From Prevotella pallens ATCC 700821 (GTDB taxonomy: Bacteria > Bacteroidota > Bacteroidia > Bacteroidales > Bacteroidaceae), in contig NZ_GL982513.1 in assembly GCF_000220255.1 (NCBI RefSeq), positions 278,742 to 320,172 of the forward strand: DNA of 41,431 nt. Direction: 5' to 3'. The position numbers and the translations under genes were made by a program. Shown here one piece after another: positions 27,785 to 36,681 of the stretch. The notes beneath the pieces are model-generated. The model did not search any database. It saw only the letters and a program-made list of their open reading frames with translations, and had not been told where the DNA came from. Each line of letters opens with the position of its first letter. Positions within the stretch are counted from its first letter, which is position 1.

Positions 27785-29029
27785 ATGAGGCAGATTTTAG
27801 AAAAGAATATGCAACAAATAATTCAACATTTTACCGATAACGATGCCTATACATTTAGTTGTCAGTATTACATAATGCAGACTTATCCTCGTGCCGAAGT
27901 GGAATATACCTTCTTTGATCGTAACGAAACTATCTATCCAAAGGGGTTTGCCGAGCTGCTAAACGAACAATTGGGGTGTATGCCTCGTGTTATTATTACG
28001 GAAGAAGAGATTGCTTTTATGAAGAAACGTATGTATTATCTGCCCGAATGGTACTTTACTTTTCTTCGTGGATATCGTTTCAATCCACACGAACTTACAG
28101 TTTCGCAAGATGAAGAAGGGCATTTAGATATTCGAGTGCGTGGAAAATGGTTCTCTACCATTATGTGGGAGATGCCCATTTTGAGTATTGTTTCGGAGTT
28201 AATGCACAATCTTCAAGGCGATATAGAAACCTATAACCCTAAGTACGAGTATGAACGTTGTGTGGAAAAAACACGCAAAATACTTTCAAATGGACTTATT
28301 TTAAGCGATATGGGTACGCGTCGTCGTATGTCGTTCGACCACCAAAATATGGTTATTCGTACTATGAAGGAGGTATACGAACAGGGTGGCTATACCGATA
28401 ACGATGGTTTTCACCCATGGACGGGACGCTTTGCAGGAACAAGCAACGTTTATCTTGCTATGCAATACAACCTTGTTGCTATTGGAACAATGAGCCATCA
28501 GATTATAGAATTCGAGGAATGTGTAAGCGGAATATTTGAATGTAACTTCAATGTAATGCGCAAATTCAGCGATGTTTACGATGGCGATAATGGTATTTAT
28601 CTATACGATTGCTTTGGCGATAAGGTGTTTTTCAGTAACCTTTCTAAGCGTATGGCAATGATGTTTAATGGACTACGTGTAGACAGTGGGGTAGAAGAGG
28701 AACAGGTTGAGAAGATTATTGCAAAGTATAAACAGCTTGGAATAGACCCCGCTACAAAGCAAGTGGTGTTTAGCAATGGCTTAAATATAGACCGGGCTAT
28801 AGATATTCACAACTATGTAGATGGTAGGGTGAAAGACAGTTATGGTATGGGTACCTTCTTAACTTGCGATGTTGAGAACGTGAAACCAATGAATATTGTC
28901 GTTAAACTCACCCGAATGCGCATAACAGAGAACCGTGAATGGCACGACTGTGTGAAGCTTTCGTGCGACAAGGGTAAGACTCTTGGTAATCCAGAGAAGT
29001 GTGCTTACTTGCAAATGATGATAGGGTAG
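27785..29029 (+). CDS. pncB: Nicotinate phosphoribosyltransferase
   Basis: A 414-residue enzyme that makes nicotinate mononucleotide from nicotinate and PRPP in the NAD salvage pathway. The N-terminus IIQHFTDNDAYTFSCQYYIMQ and the block ISELMHNL-type (here VSELMHNLQ) are characteristic of the PncB family; WTGRFAGTSNVYLA carries substrate-site residues, with FSNGLNIDRAIDI and SYGMGTFLTCD toward the phosphate-binding end. The true start may be the ATG at 27809 (MQQIIQHFTDND), which fits family alignments better and is preceded by AGAAAAG. A single-gene unit, convergent with the RNA methylase gene. Confidence 0.95.
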   Translation: MRQILEKNMQQIIQHFTDNDAYTFSCQYYIMQTYPRAEVEYTFFDRNETIYPKGFAELLNEQLGCMPRVIITEEEIAFMKKRMYYLPEWYFTFLRGYRFNPHELTVSQDEEGHLDIRVRGKWFSTIMWEMPILSIVSELMHNLQGDIETYNPKYEYERCVEKTRKILSNGLILSDMGTRRRMSFDHQNMVIRTMKEVYEQGGYTDNDGFHPWTGRFAGTSNVYLAMQYNLVAIGTMSHQIIEFEECVSGIFECNFNVMRKFSDVYDGDNGIYLYDCFGDKVFFSNLSKRMAMMFNGLRVDSGVEEEQVEKIIAKYKQLGIDPATKQVVFSNGLNIDRAIDIHNYVDGRVKDSYGMGTFLTCDVENVKPMNIVVKLTRMRITENREWHDCVKLSCDKGKTLGNPEKCAYLQMMIG

Positions 29030-29065
29030 GGCAGCAATTGTTTTGTTTTTAGGCTGCCTAAACGC

Positions 29066-29623
29066 TTATAACAACAATGCACGGGCAAATTCCCACACTA
29101 CAATGCCTGCTGTAACGCTTACGTTTAGAGAGTGTTTCGTGCCGAATTGTGGTATTTCAAGGCAGCCATCGCTTAGGTCTACAATCGATTGATGCACACC
29201 TTTAACTTCGTTTCCTAATACTACGGCGTAGTGCTTTTGAGCATCTGCGCCGTTTGTTATGGGCGATATTTGTTCGGAAAGAGTTTGTAATGGCGTTGAG
29301 CCTTCTACTTGCTCCACACTGTAAACGTAGTAATTGTTTTGTTTTAGCTGCATTACGGCATCTTCGGCACTGCTGAAATACTGCCAATCAACAGAGTTTT
29401 CAGCCCCTAAAGCCGTCTTGTGTATTTCTGCATTTGGTGGTGTTGCCGTTATTCCACACAGGTAAATAGCCTCGATACGGAAGGCATCGCACGAGCGGAA
29501 CACACTTCCTACGTTGTAAAGCGACCGAACATCGTCGAGTACAACCACGAGTGGGAGCTTCCTACTCTGCTTAAATTCCTCAAGCGAGAGGCGATTCATT
29601 TCTATAGTACGTAACTTTCTCAT
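29066..29623 (-). CDS. SpoU/TrmH family RNA methyltransferase
   Basis: A 185-residue SPOUT methyltransferase that would put a methyl group on the 2'-OH of an RNA nucleotide. The three family motifs are seen: NVGSVFRSCDAF near residues 37-48, VVLGNEVKGV near 134-143 and the knot motif IPQFGTKHSLNVSVTAGIV near 153-171. There is no extra RNA-binding domain, so it is a minimal SPOUT fold; the target (tRNA or rRNA) cannot be told. It lies downstream of sufE, separated by the 22-bp-period array that fills the gap. Confidence 0.92.
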   Translation of the reverse strand: MRKLRTIEMNRLSLEEFKQSRKLPLVVVLDDVRSLYNVGSVFRSCDAFRIEAIYLCGITATPPNAEIHKTALGAENSVDWQYFSSAEDAVMQLKQNNYYVYSVEQVEGSTPLQTLSEQISPITNGADAQKHYAVVLGNEVKGVHQSIVDLSDGCLEIPQFGTKHSLNVSVTAGIVVWEFARALLL

Positions 29624-29633
29624 CTACTATTTA

Positions 29634-29770
29634 CAGTATTTCTATCTATAGATGTAGCTTTTTCTATCCATAGATATAGCGTTTTATATCCATAGATGTA
29701 ACTTTCTATATCTATAGATGTAACTTTCTCTATCCATAGATAGCGGTTATTCTATCTATAGATGTAGCTT
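29634..29770. repeat. 22-bp-period array with ATCTATAGAT core
   Basis: Six units. TCTATAGA or TCCATAGA begins at 29645, 29667, 29689, 29711, 29733 and 29755: five steps of exactly 22 bp. The core ATCTATAGAT is a 10-bp palindrome; the arms are pyrimidine-rich (TGTAGCTTTTTC type). The array fills nearly all of the space between sufE and the SpoU gene, so it would be transcribed if the two form one operon. Confidence 0.9.
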
Positions 29771-29772
29771 TT

Positions 29773-30195
29773 CTATTCGTTTTTTATGCTATATGCCAAT
29801 GCGTAAGCCTTTATTTTTTTCACCATAGATAGCAGTCCGTTGCTGCGAGTTGGCGACAAGTGCTGGCGTAAACCTATGCGGTCAATGAAATAAAGGTCGG
29901 CATCTATAATATCTTTTGGTGTATGTCCGCTTACAACTCTTATGAGAAGTGCAATAATTCCTTTGGTTATTAGTGCATCAGAATCGGCTGTAAACACCAG
30001 TTTGCCATCTTTAATATCGCATTGTAGCCATACGCGGCTTTGGCAACCGTCTATTAAGTTCTGTTCTGTTTTATATTCTGCACTAAGTCCTTCAAGTTCG
30101 TTTCCAAGGTCGATAAGCATTTGATACTTATCCATCCATTCGGTAAACTCATCAAACTCTTCTATTACTTCGTCCTGAATTTCGTTTATTGTCAT
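29773..30195 (-). CDS. sufE: SufE family cysteine desulfurase activator
   Basis: A 140-residue protein that accepts persulfide sulfur from the desulfurase SufS in iron-sulfur cluster assembly. The sulfur-accepting residue is Cys51 in LIDGCQSRVWL, at the same position as in E. coli SufE; the C-terminal GLRQHLSPTRSNGLLSMVKKI is typical. No other suf gene is nearby. It starts 20 bp after the doxX-like gene and probably belongs to the U32 peptidase - doxX - sufE unit. Confidence 0.96.
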   Translation of the reverse strand: MTINEIQDEVIEEFDEFTEWMDKYQMLIDLGNELEGLSAEYKTEQNLIDGCQSRVWLQCDIKDGKLVFTADSDALITKGIIALLIRVVSGHTPKDIIDADLYFIDRIGLRQHLSPTRSNGLLSMVKKIKAYALAYSIKNE

Positions 30196-30215
30196 TTTTA
30201 TAGTATGTTTTTTAT

Positions 30216-30680
30216 TTATCTAATCATCTGAATGCGATCTCTCCTATTATATCTATTGCCAAACAGATTGTCTACTTCCCATATTCCTCTACCACACGAT
30301 AGGATAGCGAAAGCTGCTGCCGAGGCGGTGAAAGCTGAATAATCTAATGGAGCTTTAAAGCCCATAGACGTTGCCATTGCAATAGCAAAGGTAAGAATCA
30401 TTAGTCCTGTGAGCGATGCAGACCACTTTAACTTTAGCCCGATAAGTAGACAAATAGACAATAAAATCTCTAATATAGTGGCTATCCAAGCCAATACCGG
30501 AATAGCATTTGCAGGTATATAGGGTATTAACGATTGAGTATAGGTAACAAATTTGTTCATATTGCCCCACATACATACATCTTTTGGCCATATACCGAAG
30601 CGGTCGGCAACTGCCGAAAGCATAGATGCAGCTACAGTAAGGCGCAGAAATAGTTTGGCAATTTGTCGTAGATCTATCAT
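30216..30680 (-). CDS. DoxX family membrane protein
   Basis: A 154-residue protein with four membrane segments (about residues 8-26, 58-80, 82-103 and 113-132). The family pattern shows in AKLFLRLTVAASMLSAVADRFG at the N-terminus and AWIATILEILLSICLLIGL in the second helix. DoxX-like proteins occur in quinone or thiol redox settings, but most, this one included, have no assigned reaction. It lies between a U32 peptidase gene (26 bp) and sufE (20 bp). Confidence 0.8.
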   Translation of the reverse strand: MIDLRQIAKLFLRLTVAASMLSAVADRFGIWPKDVCMWGNMNKFVTYTQSLIPYIPANAIPVLAWIATILEILLSICLLIGLKLKWSASLTGLMILTFAIAMATSMGFKAPLDYSAFTASAAAFAILSCGRGIWEVDNLFGNRYNRRDRIQMIR

Positions 30681-30706
30681 AATTGCTATTCTTTTGTGCT
30701 GTATTT

Positions 30707-31954
30707 TTACTCTATATTAGTTTTTAAAAGCTTATATACTTTGTCGTTTGGGCGTACTTTCTCTGGCACGGGGATAGACACTCGCCACCCTTTTTCTGCT
30801 CTTTCAACAGGTTTTAAGTCGTATCTAATCTCGCTTGCGTCAAACTTTAGAATGCCTGTAGTGGTGCCAGTAATGAGCATTTTCTCTCCTTTCTCAATCT
30901 CAGAAGCCTCTACAGCTATTTCAGCAACGCCGAGTTTGGAGAAGTATTTCATTACTTTGCCCACCAAAACCTTCTTTTCTGTAGCCTTGTTACCATAGTT
31001 TTTGGTCCATTCACCCAAGCGTTGTCCTTGATAATAGCCGTCCCAGAAACCACGATTGAATACAGTTGATAGGCGTTCGTCCCATTTATTCTTCTTCTCT
31101 TCGGTGTAATTGCCGTCCAGTACGCTCTGTATTGCCTCTTTATAGCACGTTACAACCTCGTAAACATACTCTGGTCCGCGTGCTCGTCCTTCTATTTTAA
31201 AGACCCTAACGCCTGCTTTCATCATTTTATCTATAAAGCGAACGGTCTTCAAATCCTTAGGACTCATAATGTATTTGTTGTCTATTTCGAGCTGATTGCC
31301 CGTCTCGTTGTCGGTAACGGTGTACGAACGGCGGCAAATTTGCGTGCATTGTCCACGATTGGCAGAACGGTTTGAGTCGTGCAAACTCATATAGCATTTG
31401 CCCGAAATAGCCATACAGAAAGCTCCATGGCAGAACATTTCTATGCGAACAAGCTCGCCACGAGGTCCACGAATGTCCTGTTCTTCAATCTGTCGGTGTA
31501 TTTCTGCAACCTGATCCATATTCAGTTCGCGTGCCAAAACGGCAACATCGGCAAACTGTGCATAGAATTTAAGCGCTTCTATATTCGATATGTTGAGCTG
31601 TGTAGATAGGTGTACTTCCATTCCAACTTGGCGACAATACACCATAACAGCTACGTCGCTGACAATGACAGCGGTGATATTAGCAGCCTTTGCAGCGTCT
31701 ACTATCTCGTGCATAGTACTAATATCTTCGCCATAAATAACAGTATTAACAGTGAGATAGGTCTTAATGCCACGTTCGTTGCATGTTTCTGCAATCTCTT
31801 TCAGGTCTTCTATGGTGAAGTGATTGGCAGAATGCGAGCGCATATTCAGCTTTCCAATGCCGAAATAGATAGATCCTGCCCCTGCTTGAATGGCAGCTGC
31901 GAGACTTTCGCGCGAGCCTACGGGAGCCATTATTTCATATTCTTGTATATCCAT
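30707..31954 (-). CDS. U32 family peptidase, TrhP/YegQ type
   Basis: A 415-residue protein of the U32 family. The TIM-barrel part begins EIMAPVGSRESLAAAIQAGA and contains the family cysteine motif, here EMFCHGAFCMAISGKCYMS near residues 167-185, then NRGQCTQICRRSY, whose cysteines can hold an iron-sulfur cluster. E. coli YegQ (TrhP) takes part in 5-hydroxyuridine formation in tRNA. The length and C-terminal beta domain (residues 330-410) fit TrhP better than RlhA, which is longer. Sharing an operon with sufE is consistent with need of an Fe-S cluster, but that is inference. Confidence 0.88.
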   Translation of the reverse strand: MDIQEYEIMAPVGSRESLAAAIQAGAGSIYFGIGKLNMRSHSANHFTIEDLKEIAETCNERGIKTYLTVNTVIYGEDISTMHEIVDAAKAANITAVIVSDVAVMVYCRQVGMEVHLSTQLNISNIEALKFYAQFADVAVLARELNMDQVAEIHRQIEEQDIRGPRGELVRIEMFCHGAFCMAISGKCYMSLHDSNRSANRGQCTQICRRSYTVTDNETGNQLEIDNKYIMSPKDLKTVRFIDKMMKAGVRVFKIEGRARGPEYVYEVVTCYKEAIQSVLDGNYTEEKKNKWDERLSTVFNRGFWDGYYQGQRLGEWTKNYGNKATEKKVLVGKVMKYFSKLGVAEIAVEASEIEKGEKMLITGTTTGILKFDASEIRYDLKPVERAEKGWRVSIPVPEKVRPNDKVYKLLKTNIE

Positions 31955-31972
31955 ACTTATCTTTTAGGCAGG

Positions 31973-31980
31973 CAAAGTTA
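31973..31980 (-). promoter_or_regulatory. -7 promoter box for U32 peptidase operon
   Basis: Minus strand TAACTTTG, 18 bp before the start codon; no clear -33 element. Confidence 0.45.
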
Positions 31981-32237
31981 CTACAAATTACTGAGAATAA
32001 TTATAGTTTAAGAGTGAAACCAGTAAATTTAAGCTTTATGCCTTTGGAGTTTTCTGCTGCAATAATAGCGAAATGTTGCCGCCATATAAGCTTAGCACCC
32101 ATGCTTTAGCTACATTATACTATGGTTGTAGCAACGTGTATTTATTGTTATACTAGTATAGAAGTATGGATATGCAAACGTTGTTGAAGTTGCACAACAT
32201 TGCTATTGTTTGTTTATATTGCTTGTTCTGTAAGCAT

Positions 32238-35000
32238 TTAGTGTGCTTCTAACCAATTGTCTCCCCAACCTGCATCGGCTATTAAGGGGACATTCAGTGC
32301 ATAAGCCTGTTGCATTTCTTCTATAACAATGCGTTCTACACGCTCTTTTTCATCGGGAAATACCGAGAAATTAAGTTCGTCGTGTACCTGCAAAATCATT
32401 TTAGAGCGAATGTTTTCACGCTTAAATCGTTGCCAAATGCGCACCATTGCCACCTTTATAATATCGGCTTCCGACCCTTGAATAGGTGCATTAATAGCAT
32501 TTCGTTCGGCATATCCTCTTACAGTAGCGTTTTTACTGTTAATATCGGCGAGGTATCGGCGACGGTGGAATATGGTTTCGGCATATCCTTTTTGCCTTGC
32601 TTCTTCTATAGAAAGGTCCATATAGGCTTTCACTTTTGGGAAAGTCTTAAAGTAATCGGCTATTAATTCCTTCGCTTCGTTGTTTGTTATGTCCATACGT
32701 TGTGCCAAACCAAAGGTTGTAATGCCGTAAATTATACCAAAGTTGGCTTGTTTTGCTTTCTTTCGCTGTATGTCTGAAACATCGTTTAGGTCTTCGTGCC
32801 ATATCTTAGCAGCCGTTGCACGATGAATATCTACCCCTTCGCGGAATGCCTCCATCATATTTTCGTCTTCAGAAAGATGCGCCATAATGCGCAATTCAAT
32901 CTGACTGTAGTCGGCAGAGAAGAACTTGCAGCCTGGTTCTGGTATGAAACATTTGCGTATTTCTTTGCCATCGTCTGTACGTACGGGTATATTTTGCAAA
33001 TTCGGATCGCTCGAAGAGAGTCGTCCTGTTGCAGTTAATGCCTGATTGAACGATGTATGTATATGCCCAGTTTGGGGTTTTATGAGTTTTGGAAGTGCAT
33101 CTATGTAAGTGCTTAAGAGCTTTTTAATACCCCTGTATTCCAGTATTTTGTGTACAATGGGGTGCTTATTTTCTAAGCTAACCATTACCTCTTCGCTTGT
33201 AACATATTGTCCTGTTTTTGTTTTCTTAGGCTTTTCCATAATCTGGAGTTTGCCAAACAAGATATCGCCAACCTGTTTCGGACTTGAAATGTTGAAACTT
33301 TCGCCTGCTAGTTCGTATATTTCCTGTTCGTATTGCTTCATACGTTGTGTAAAAATATGCGATGTTTCTTCTAATGCAGCTGTGTCTAAACGCACACCAT
33401 GTAGTTCCATATCGGCAAGAACGGGCACGAGTGGCATTTCTATTTCCCAGAATAATTTTTCGGCATCTACACTTTTTAGTTTTGGTTCTAGCACGTTTTT
33501 CAGTTGCAATGTTATATCTGCATCTTCGCAAGCATACTCGTAAATCTCATTCGGAAGTAGGTCGCGCATATTCTTTTGGTGCTTTCCTTTTGGGCCGATG
33601 AGGCTTTCTATTGGAATAGTTTTATAGTTTAAGAGAGTCTCTGCCATATAATCCATATTGTGGCGAAGCTCTGGTTGAATTAGATAATGTGCAATCATGG
33701 TGTCGAATAGTTTGCCTTTTAACGTAACACCATATTTATGCAGCACCTCGTAATCGTACTTAATGTTTTGCCCAATTTTAAGAATTGACTCGTCTTCGTA
33801 TAGAGGTTTAAATATATTTACTATTTTTTGAGCTTCTTCACGATTAGCTGAGATGGGCACATAAAATGCCTCTTGTTCGGCAACAGAAAAGCTTAAACCT
33901 ACCAATTCTGCGTCTATTGCATCTGTCGAAGTGGTTTCTGTGTCTAGACTGAGATATTCTTTTGTAAACAAATAATCACAAATATTCTTCGCTTCTGCCT
34001 CATTCTCAATAAGTTTATAGTTGTGGTGTACCTCTGAAATACCACGAGAAGGGGCTTTTTTTGGTTCGTCTGCACCAGCGGGCGTATTTTCTGCAAATAA
34101 ATTAAGCTGTAAATTGTCGGTTTTTTGCACTTCTTTACTACCTTTAACAAGTTTATTAAGAAGTGTTTTAAACTCCAATTCGGTGAAGATTTCGCGTAAC
34201 TTGTCCTCATCGGGCTGTTCTATCTTCAGTTCGTCCCAGTTCAGTTCTATTGGAACATCGGTACGAATGGTAGCCAAGAACTTCGACATTTTAATATCGT
34301 CTACGGCAGCTTCCACTTTCTCTCTTAGCTTTCCTTTGATCTGGTTGGTATGTTCGAGCATATTATCTATAGACCCAAACTGGTTGATAAGCTTTGCTGC
34401 AGTTTTTTCTCCTACGCCTGGACAGCCAGGAAAATTGTCGGCTGTATCGCCCATAAGTGCCAATAGGTCTATTACTTGGGCTGGGGTGGGAATGCCATAT
34501 TTGGCTTCCACCTCTTGCGTACCTATAATATCGTATCCTCCACCGTGTCGTGGGCGATACATATATACATTTTCTTGAATGAGCTGACCATAATCCTTGT
34601 CGGGTGTAAGCATATATGTGCTGATACCCTTTTTGCCAGCTTGAGTTGCGATAGTGCCTATAATATCATCAGCTTCGAAGCCATCTACCTGTAAGATAGG
34701 TATATGCATAGCTCCAAGAATTTGTTTTATGTAGGGAACAGACAGCTTTATATCTTCTGGAGTTTCCTCTCTCTGCGCCTTATATTCGGGATATGCCTCG
34801 TGACGAAAAGTGAGTCCGTGGTCGAAAGCCACTGCAATGTGTGTTGGATTTTCTTTTGTTAAAACTTCGTTTAGTGTATTGCAAAAACCCATAATTGCCG
34901 ATGTATTCAATCCTTTTGATGTGATACGAGGGTTACGAATAAGGGCATAGTACGACCGAAAGATGAGTGCGTACGCATCGATGAGAAACAATTTGTCCAT
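32238..35000 (-). CDS. polA: DNA polymerase I
   Basis: A 920-residue polymerase with three domains: 5'-3' nuclease (residues 1-290, LFLIDAYALIFRSYYAL at the start), 3'-5' proofreading exonuclease (LDTETTSTDA near 350, NIKYDYEVL near 420, YACEDAD near 515; all acidic residues present) and family A polymerase (SADYSQIELRIMAHL near 697, KKAKQANFGIIYG near 755, QVHDEL near 873). Unlike many Gram-positive enzymes the proofreading site looks intact. The frame continues 30 codons further to 35090, but the ATG at 35000 (MDKLFLIDAYAL) is the family start. Divergent from the prenyl synthase gene. Confidence 0.97.
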   Translation of the reverse strand: MDKLFLIDAYALIFRSYYALIRNPRITSKGLNTSAIMGFCNTLNEVLTKENPTHIAVAFDHGLTFRHEAYPEYKAQREETPEDIKLSVPYIKQILGAMHIPILQVDGFEADDIIGTIATQAGKKGISTYMLTPDKDYGQLIQENVYMYRPRHGGGYDIIGTQEVEAKYGIPTPAQVIDLLALMGDTADNFPGCPGVGEKTAAKLINQFGSIDNMLEHTNQIKGKLREKVEAAVDDIKMSKFLATIRTDVPIELNWDELKIEQPDEDKLREIFTELEFKTLLNKLVKGSKEVQKTDNLQLNLFAENTPAGADEPKKAPSRGISEVHHNYKLIENEAEAKNICDYLFTKEYLSLDTETTSTDAIDAELVGLSFSVAEQEAFYVPISANREEAQKIVNIFKPLYEDESILKIGQNIKYDYEVLHKYGVTLKGKLFDTMIAHYLIQPELRHNMDYMAETLLNYKTIPIESLIGPKGKHQKNMRDLLPNEIYEYACEDADITLQLKNVLEPKLKSVDAEKLFWEIEMPLVPVLADMELHGVRLDTAALEETSHIFTQRMKQYEQEIYELAGESFNISSPKQVGDILFGKLQIMEKPKKTKTGQYVTSEEVMVSLENKHPIVHKILEYRGIKKLLSTYIDALPKLIKPQTGHIHTSFNQALTATGRLSSSDPNLQNIPVRTDDGKEIRKCFIPEPGCKFFSADYSQIELRIMAHLSEDENMMEAFREGVDIHRATAAKIWHEDLNDVSDIQRKKAKQANFGIIYGITTFGLAQRMDITNNEAKELIADYFKTFPKVKAYMDLSIEEARQKGYAETIFHRRRYLADINSKNATVRGYAERNAINAPIQGSEADIIKVAMVRIWQRFKRENIRSKMILQVHDELNFSVFPDEKERVERIVIEEMQQAYALNVPLIADAGWGDNWLEAH

Positions 35001-35063
35001 TGTATAAATCTTATTTATGGGTAAAATTACTAAAAAAATACCATAATTACCGATATAATTCAT

Positions 35064-35071
35064 TATTTTTG
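35064..35071 (+). promoter_or_regulatory. -7 promoter box for prenyl synthase gene
   Basis: TATTTTTG, 18 bp before the ATG at 35090. No TTTG at the -33 position. It rules out the longer open frame that begins at 35000. Confidence 0.5.
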
Positions 35072-35089
35072 TATCAAAATAGTTTTCCA

Positions 35090-36067
35090 ATGGATTATCT
35101 GTCGATTATAAAAAAACCAATTAGTCAGGAATTAAACGAATTTATCTCACTGTTTAACAAGTCGTTAACGCACAGCGATGGCTTACTTGCACGTGTGTTA
35201 GAACATATTCGTAACAGGGGAGGGAAGCGTATGCGACCTATATTAACACTACTAATAGCGAAAAATTTTGGTGCAGTAACGTTTGTTGCACAACATGCTG
35301 CAGTAGGGTTAGAACTTCTTCATACAGCCAGTTTAGTACACGATGACGTTGTGGACGAGAGTGGAGAACGCAGAGGACAGGCATCTGTGAATGCCATATA
35401 TAACAATAAGGTGTCGGTATTGGTAGGCGATTATATTCTTTCGACGGCACTATTGAATGTGGCTTATACAAAATCTGATGAAATTGTAGGCGACCTTGCA
35501 GAATTGGGACGTACACTTTCGAATGGAGAAATATTGCAATTGACTAATATTTCGAACCAAAAGATATCGGAAGAGGTGTATTACGAGGTGATAAAACAGA
35601 AGACTGCTGCCTTGTTTGAAACCTGTGCAGAGATTGGAGCAAAGGCTGGAGAGGCATCAAATGAGGCTATTAAGGCTGCAAAACAGTTCGGTCAGCATAT
35701 CGGAATAATATTCCAAATACGCGATGATATATTCGATTATTACGATTCAACCGAGATAGGAAAACCCACAGGCAACGATATGTTGGAAGGAAAACTGACT
35801 CTACCCATTATTTATGCGTTGAAATCTACTGGTAATAAAGATATGCTCAACTTGGCTATGAAGGTGAAAGAAGGAACAGTAAGTGCCGATGAAATAGCCC
35901 AGTTGGTAGCTTTTGCAAAAGAAAGTGGAGGTATAGAATATGCAGAAAAGAAGATGTTGGAATTGCACAATGAGGCTTTACAATTTATTTCTGACTATGT
36001 CTGCAACGAAGAAATATCAGATGCGTTGAAAGCTTACCTGGATTTTGTGATTCAACGCAAGAGTTAA
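35090..36067 (+). CDS. Trans-polyprenyl diphosphate synthase
   Basis: A 325-residue all-helical enzyme that condenses isopentenyl diphosphate units into a polyprenyl chain, probably the side chain of menaquinone. First Asp-rich motif HDDVVDESGERRG near residues 84-97, second QIRDDIFDYYDS near 208-219, and basic RNRGGKRMRP near 43-52. The residues before the first motif (LLHTASLVH) are small, which suits a medium or long product over farnesyl diphosphate; exact length is not readable. The start at 35090 (MDYLSIIKKPI) is chosen because the promoter box lies inside the upstream extension. Confidence 0.93.
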   Translation: MDYLSIIKKPISQELNEFISLFNKSLTHSDGLLARVLEHIRNRGGKRMRPILTLLIAKNFGAVTFVAQHAAVGLELLHTASLVHDDVVDESGERRGQASVNAIYNNKVSVLVGDYILSTALLNVAYTKSDEIVGDLAELGRTLSNGEILQLTNISNQKISEEVYYEVIKQKTAALFETCAEIGAKAGEASNEAIKAAKQFGQHIGIIFQIRDDIFDYYDSTEIGKPTGNDMLEGKLTLPIIYALKSTGNKDMLNLAMKVKEGTVSADEIAQLVAFAKESGGIEYAEKKMLELHNEALQFISDYVCNEEISDALKAYLDFVIQRKS

Positions 36068-36159
36068 GTATGTGCCATAGCTGCTTACTATTTTGTGAGA
36101 AATATGCTTTAATTTTGTAAATATTATTTATACAGAAACGGTAGATACCATTTGGCGTT

Positions 36160-36243
36160 GCAAAAGTGGGTGTTTTGGAGCACAAAACACCCACTTTTGC
36201 TGTGTAAAAACCATACTTTTGGAATGCAAAACAGTGGTTTTCG
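36160..36243. repeat. 22-bp-period array, AAAA-N7-TTTT family, with strong hairpin
   Basis: 15-bp cores begin at 36162 (AAAAGTGGGTGTTTT), 36184 (AAAACACCCACTTTT), 36206 (AAAAACCATACTTTT) and 36228 (AAAACAGTGGTTTT): three steps of exactly 22 bp. The first two are exact reverse complements and form a perfect 17-bp stem (36160-36176 with 36184-36200, 7-base loop). The third core is identical to units of the array at 25.5 kb. It lies about 95 bp after the prenyl synthase stop and might end its transcript. Confidence 0.85.
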
Positions 36244-36277
36244 CAATGCGTTGATGGTCAAACCGTTATACGAATAT

Positions 36278-36285
36278 TATGTTTG
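36278..36285 (+). promoter_or_regulatory. -7 promoter box for small orphan gene
   Basis: TATGTTTG, 21 bp before the ATG at 36307. TTG at 36251-36253 is 24 bp upstream, longer than the ideal spacing. Confidence 0.5.
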
Positions 36286-36306
36286 TGAAAGATTTTTACA
36301 ACATTT

Positions 36307-36609
36307 ATGATGTTTTCTATAAGTAATCCTCTTACAGCAATCGTAGCAAGATACTATACAGATGAACTTATTATGTATTGCAATAACACTAAGTTAGAGG
36401 CTGAGGGTATAACTTATGGTGAAGTAAAATATACAGGAGGTGAAGCTTCTATAATAAAGATTAATAATTGGGGAACCATCGAAAAAACTACTATTGCACG
36501 CCACAAAAAAGCTTATGCTATGGCTTATATTGGTAAAAGCCCCTCGGATATAGAATTAACTCTCTTTGTTGAAGGAGTGAATGGTGGCACAGTTGTAACG
36601 GTAAAATAA
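36307..36609 (+). CDS. Small hypothetical protein (100 residues)
   Basis: I do not recognise this protein. It has no signal peptide or membrane segment and is predicted to be mostly beta-strand (EGITYGEVKYTGGEASIIKI, then IELTLFVEGVNGGTVVTVK), with a basic alanine-rich stretch in between (ARHKKAYAMAYIG). Two ATG codons in a row start it (36307 and 36310). Support as a gene comes from its surroundings: a TAnnTTTG box 21 bp upstream and a strong plus-strand terminator 72 bp after the stop. It stands alone between the prenyl synthase and deoC genes. An accessory or lineage-specific gene is likely. Confidence 0.6.
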   Translation: MMFSISNPLTAIVARYYTDELIMYCNNTKLEAEGITYGEVKYTGGEASIIKINNWGTIEKTTIARHKKAYAMAYIGKSPSDIELTLFVEGVNGGTVVTVK

Positions 36610-36681
36610 CCCTTTATGGTATATACCAGCAATTGTAGAAAGATGTAAATCGTACATTTTGCAAGTGAAAACAATATTGGT

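Noticed and set aside
29030..29065. Convergent terminator between pncB and the SpoU gene
   Set aside because: GGCAGC and GCTGCC can pair over 6 bp, but the loop is long and T-tracts lie inside it, so support is weak.
35001..35090. N-terminal extension of polA (and of the divergent prenyl synthase over the same bases)
   Set aside because: Both frames are open by chance in the divergent promoter region; family starts are at 35000 and 35090.
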